Source of the DNA: JAZDMK01 sp043800975
GTDB taxonomy: Bacteria > Bacteroidota > Bacteroidia > Bacteroidales > JAHJDW01
DNA: 9,068 nucleotides
NCBI GenBank assembly: GCA_043800975.1
Contig: JAZDMK010000031.1
Coordinates: 1-9,068 of the forward strand
Reading direction: 5' to 3'
A program made the translations under genes and the position numbers. Within the stretch, counting starts at the first letter, position 1. Each line of letters begins with the position of its first letter. Positions 8,366-9,068 of this stretch are shown piece after piece. The notes beneath the pieces are model-generated. The model did no database searches and was not told the DNA's origin. It saw only the letters and a program-made list of their open reading frames with translations.

Positions 8366-8380
8366 AAGCTTTATATATCT
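8366..8380 (+). promoter_or_regulatory. TATA-type promoter element with no obvious + strand gene
   Basis: AAGCTTTATATATCT with purine-rich GAAAAAGAAG just upstream is identical over 15 nt to the element at 8688-8702. By the 31-nt spacing seen at the two coding promoters, transcription to the right would begin near 8400. No credible coding frame follows, but the GC-rich structured island at 8526-8640 lies within reach. Because TATA boxes are nearly symmetric, it could instead drive the giant surface gene on the minus strand, with a start near 8348 and a leader of about 60 nt holding both hairpins. Confidence 0.4.
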
Positions 8381-8396
8381 ATCGGTTGGAAGCCGC

Positions 8397-8412
8397 CTAT
8401 ATTATATATCCA
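8397..8412 (-). promoter_or_regulatory. Alternative TATA element for the giant surface gene
   Basis: The minus strand reads TGGATATATAATATAG here. A start about 26 nt downstream of its centre would fall near 8378, giving a leader of about 90 nt. Its BRE region (TTTTTGG) is not purine-rich, so support is weak. A further TTTTATAA on the minus strand near 8470-8477 would give a leader of about 160 nt. Confidence 0.25.
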
Positions 8413-8525
8413 AAAACTCTTCTTGACAAATAAAAATTTCATCTCTCGCCCGCCGAATTTCCGCTATCGTTATAAAACCCGCATGTTCAATAATCGCAAA
8501 TCCCGATTCTTATAAACAAAATTTT

Positions 8526-8645
8526 CCCAGCAGCGGCTGGCGTTCGCGGGAATATCGTCCGCACGGACGGGTTCGGAAAAAATTAGCGCGGTTCCCGCAG
8601 CCGCGCAGCAAAGCCCGCGCGCGGATATTCGCGGGCCGGTTTTAG
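8526..8645 (+). ncRNA. GC-rich structured island, candidate non-coding RNA
   Basis: A markedly GC-rich block inside an AT-rich intergenic stretch. It packs several perfect stems: CCAGC (8527-8531) with GCTGG (8536-8540); CGTCC (8556-8560) with GGACG (8565-8569); GCGCGG (8586-8591) with CCGCGC (8601-8606); GCCCGCG (8613-8619) with CGCGGGC (8630-8636). As an alternative to the last, GGGAATATC (8548-8556) can pair with GATATTCGC (8624-8632) with one mismatch, closing a multi-branch fold. GC islands in AT-rich archaeal genomes often mark structured RNA. A + strand TATA-like box lies at 8369-8378, and a weaker one (CTTATAAAC) near 8508-8516. I do not recognise a family: no tRNA, RNase P or SRP core motif is seen. 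All pairs are Watson-Crick, so the strand is uncertain. Confidence 0.35.
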
Positions 8646-8687
8646 ATACGCGGGCAAGTGGGCAGTCATAGTAAACAGGAAAATAAC

Positions 8688-8702
8688 AAGCTTTATATAT
8701 CT
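8688..8702 (+). promoter_or_regulatory. TATA promoter upstream of the UUCG hairpin RNA
   Basis: AAGCTTTATATATCT preceded by A-rich GGAAAATAAC as a possible BRE. It is the exact 15-nt twin of 8366-8380. Applying the 31-nt spacing predicts a start near 8722, nine bases before the stem of the hairpin at 8731-8766. It may also act as a distal promoter for the NYN gene. Confidence 0.55.
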
Positions 8703-8721
8703 CTCAGCATATAATAATCAA

Positions 8722-8770
8722 TATTAAGTCCCCACTATGACTTTGCTTCGGCAGGGTAATGGTGGGTTAT
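8722..8770 (+). ncRNA. Candidate small hairpin RNA with UUCG tetraloop (or structured leader)
   Basis: Bases 8731-8746 pair with 8751-8766: 16 positions, 15 paired, one G-A mismatch (8739/8758), closed by the very stable C(UUCG)G tetraloop at 8746-8751. Three pairs are G-U wobbles (8736/8761, 8742/8755, 8743/8754); on the opposite strand these would be A-C mismatches, so the structure only makes sense as an RNA read left to right. A TATA box sits at the right distance upstream, and the proximal promoter of the next gene begins right after it. It could be an independent RNA of about 50 nt or a 5' leader of the NYN gene. No known family is recognised. Confidence 0.5.
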
Positions 8771-8779
8771 CTTTATATC
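8769..8779 (+). promoter_or_regulatory. TATA promoter of the NYN nuclease gene, leaderless
   Basis: CTTTATATC lies at 8771-8779. Its first C is 31 nt before the A of ATG 8802, exactly the spacing at the ATPase gene. No Shine-Dalgarno precedes the ATG, so a leaderless transcript is likely from this box. Confidence 0.65.
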
Positions 8780-8801
8780 GGTCTGTTTCTGTTAATTCAA
8801 T

Positions 8802-9068
8802 ATGACAGGCAATAATGCTATTGTGTTCATAGACGGAAACAACTTCTATCACAATATTAATTTTATGAGGATAAAAGCAGGCCATATAGATTTCAAAAAA
8901 TTAAGCGAGGCCGTCTGTTCCCATTTTAATGTTGTTTGGAAAGGGACGCGATACTACAATTCCGTGCCAAATCTTGAAGATAACAAGGAAATATACTGGA
9001 AGCACATGAAATTTCTGAAAGAAGTTGAACAGCTCCCGAATTTTGAAGTCATAACAAGGAAACTGCAA
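8802..9068 (+). CDS. NYN-domain (PIN-like, LabA-type) nuclease, N-terminal part
   Basis: 89 codons from ATG 8802, still open at the right edge of the window, so the C terminus is missing. The protein begins with the hallmark strand AIVFIDGNNFYHN (residues 6-18). D11 and the following GNN match the first metal-binding aspartate and turn of NYN domains, which are PIN-like ribonucleases. Later come FKKLSEAV (31-38), a strand with TRYYNSVPN (49-57), then the helix KEIYWKHMKFLKEVEQ (62-77) and FEVITRKLQ, which follows the usual order of this family. The further acidic active-site residues would lie beyond the window. Known members act on RNA; the target here is unknown. It has its own leaderless promoter and diverges from the giant surface gene across a 515-nt structured intergenic region. 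Confidence 0.8.
   Translation, partial: MTGNNAIVFIDGNNFYHNINFMRIKAGHIDFKKLSEAVCSHFNVVWKGTRYYNSVPNLEDNKEIYWKHMKFLKEVEQLPNFEVITRKLQ

Noticed and set aside
8228..8515. A 95-codon + strand frame across the start of the giant gene
   Set aside because: It is low-complexity Lys/Phe/Asn sequence antisense to the signal peptide and hairpins, and the TATA box at 8369 lies inside it.
8526..8645. tRNA, RNase P RNA or SRP RNA in the GC-rich island
   Set aside because: GGTTCGG at 8569-8575 recalls a T loop, but no acceptor, anticodon or D arm can be drawn around it, and no RNase P or SRP core motif is present.

Overview
The window reads as an archaeal genome fragment, most likely from a DPANN-type lineage, though the phylum is only a guess. 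Three things suggest this. (1) The + strand carries repeated CTTTATAT TATA elements. Two of them lie exactly 31 nt (first C of the box to A of the ATG) upstream of start codons that lack a Shine-Dalgarno sequence, which is the archaeal leaderless arrangement. (2) A surface protein carries a six-cysteine thrombospondin-1-like module (NWSCSAWSSC), common in such genomes. (3) The left edge holds the end of an archaeal SpoIIM-like membrane protein.

Layout: 2-157 (+) is the C-terminal tail of the SpoIIM-like protein. 258-1547 (+) is a P-loop ATPase of the archaeal AAA/DUF4143 type on its own TATA promoter. It converges with 1555-2751 (-), a membrane-anchored surface protein with signal peptide, Ig/CNA-like head, thrombospondin-like module and C-terminal transmembrane helix. 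Upstream of that, in the same direction, lies a very large secreted protein (2787-8286, -) of about 15 tandem Ig-like domains with a two-part C-terminal module. From 8287 to 8801 there is no credible gene, but the stretch is rich in structure: hairpins around the start of the large gene, a GC-rich island of stable stems, and a strand-specific hairpin RNA candidate with a UUCG loop. At 8802 (+) a NYN-domain (PIN-like) nuclease gene begins and runs off the right edge.

The most striking point is an 11-base G run (C run on the + strand, 8108-8118) just after the signal peptide of the large surface protein. With 11 G the signal peptide is out of frame with the remaining ~1770 residues and translation stops after 61 codons. 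With 10 (or 13) the two parts join into one 1832-residue secreted protein. The run sits where a contingency (phase-variation) tract would be expected in an adhesin-like gene, but a homopolymer sequencing or assembly error gives the same picture and cannot be excluded from this sequence.

The two surface genes are probably co-transcribed (35-nt gap, a Shine-Dalgarno-like site before each) and may form one surface structure: a long secreted Ig-repeat rod without its own membrane anchor, and a shorter anchored partner. The flanking ATPase and NYN nuclease have their own leaderless promoters and no visible functional link to them.
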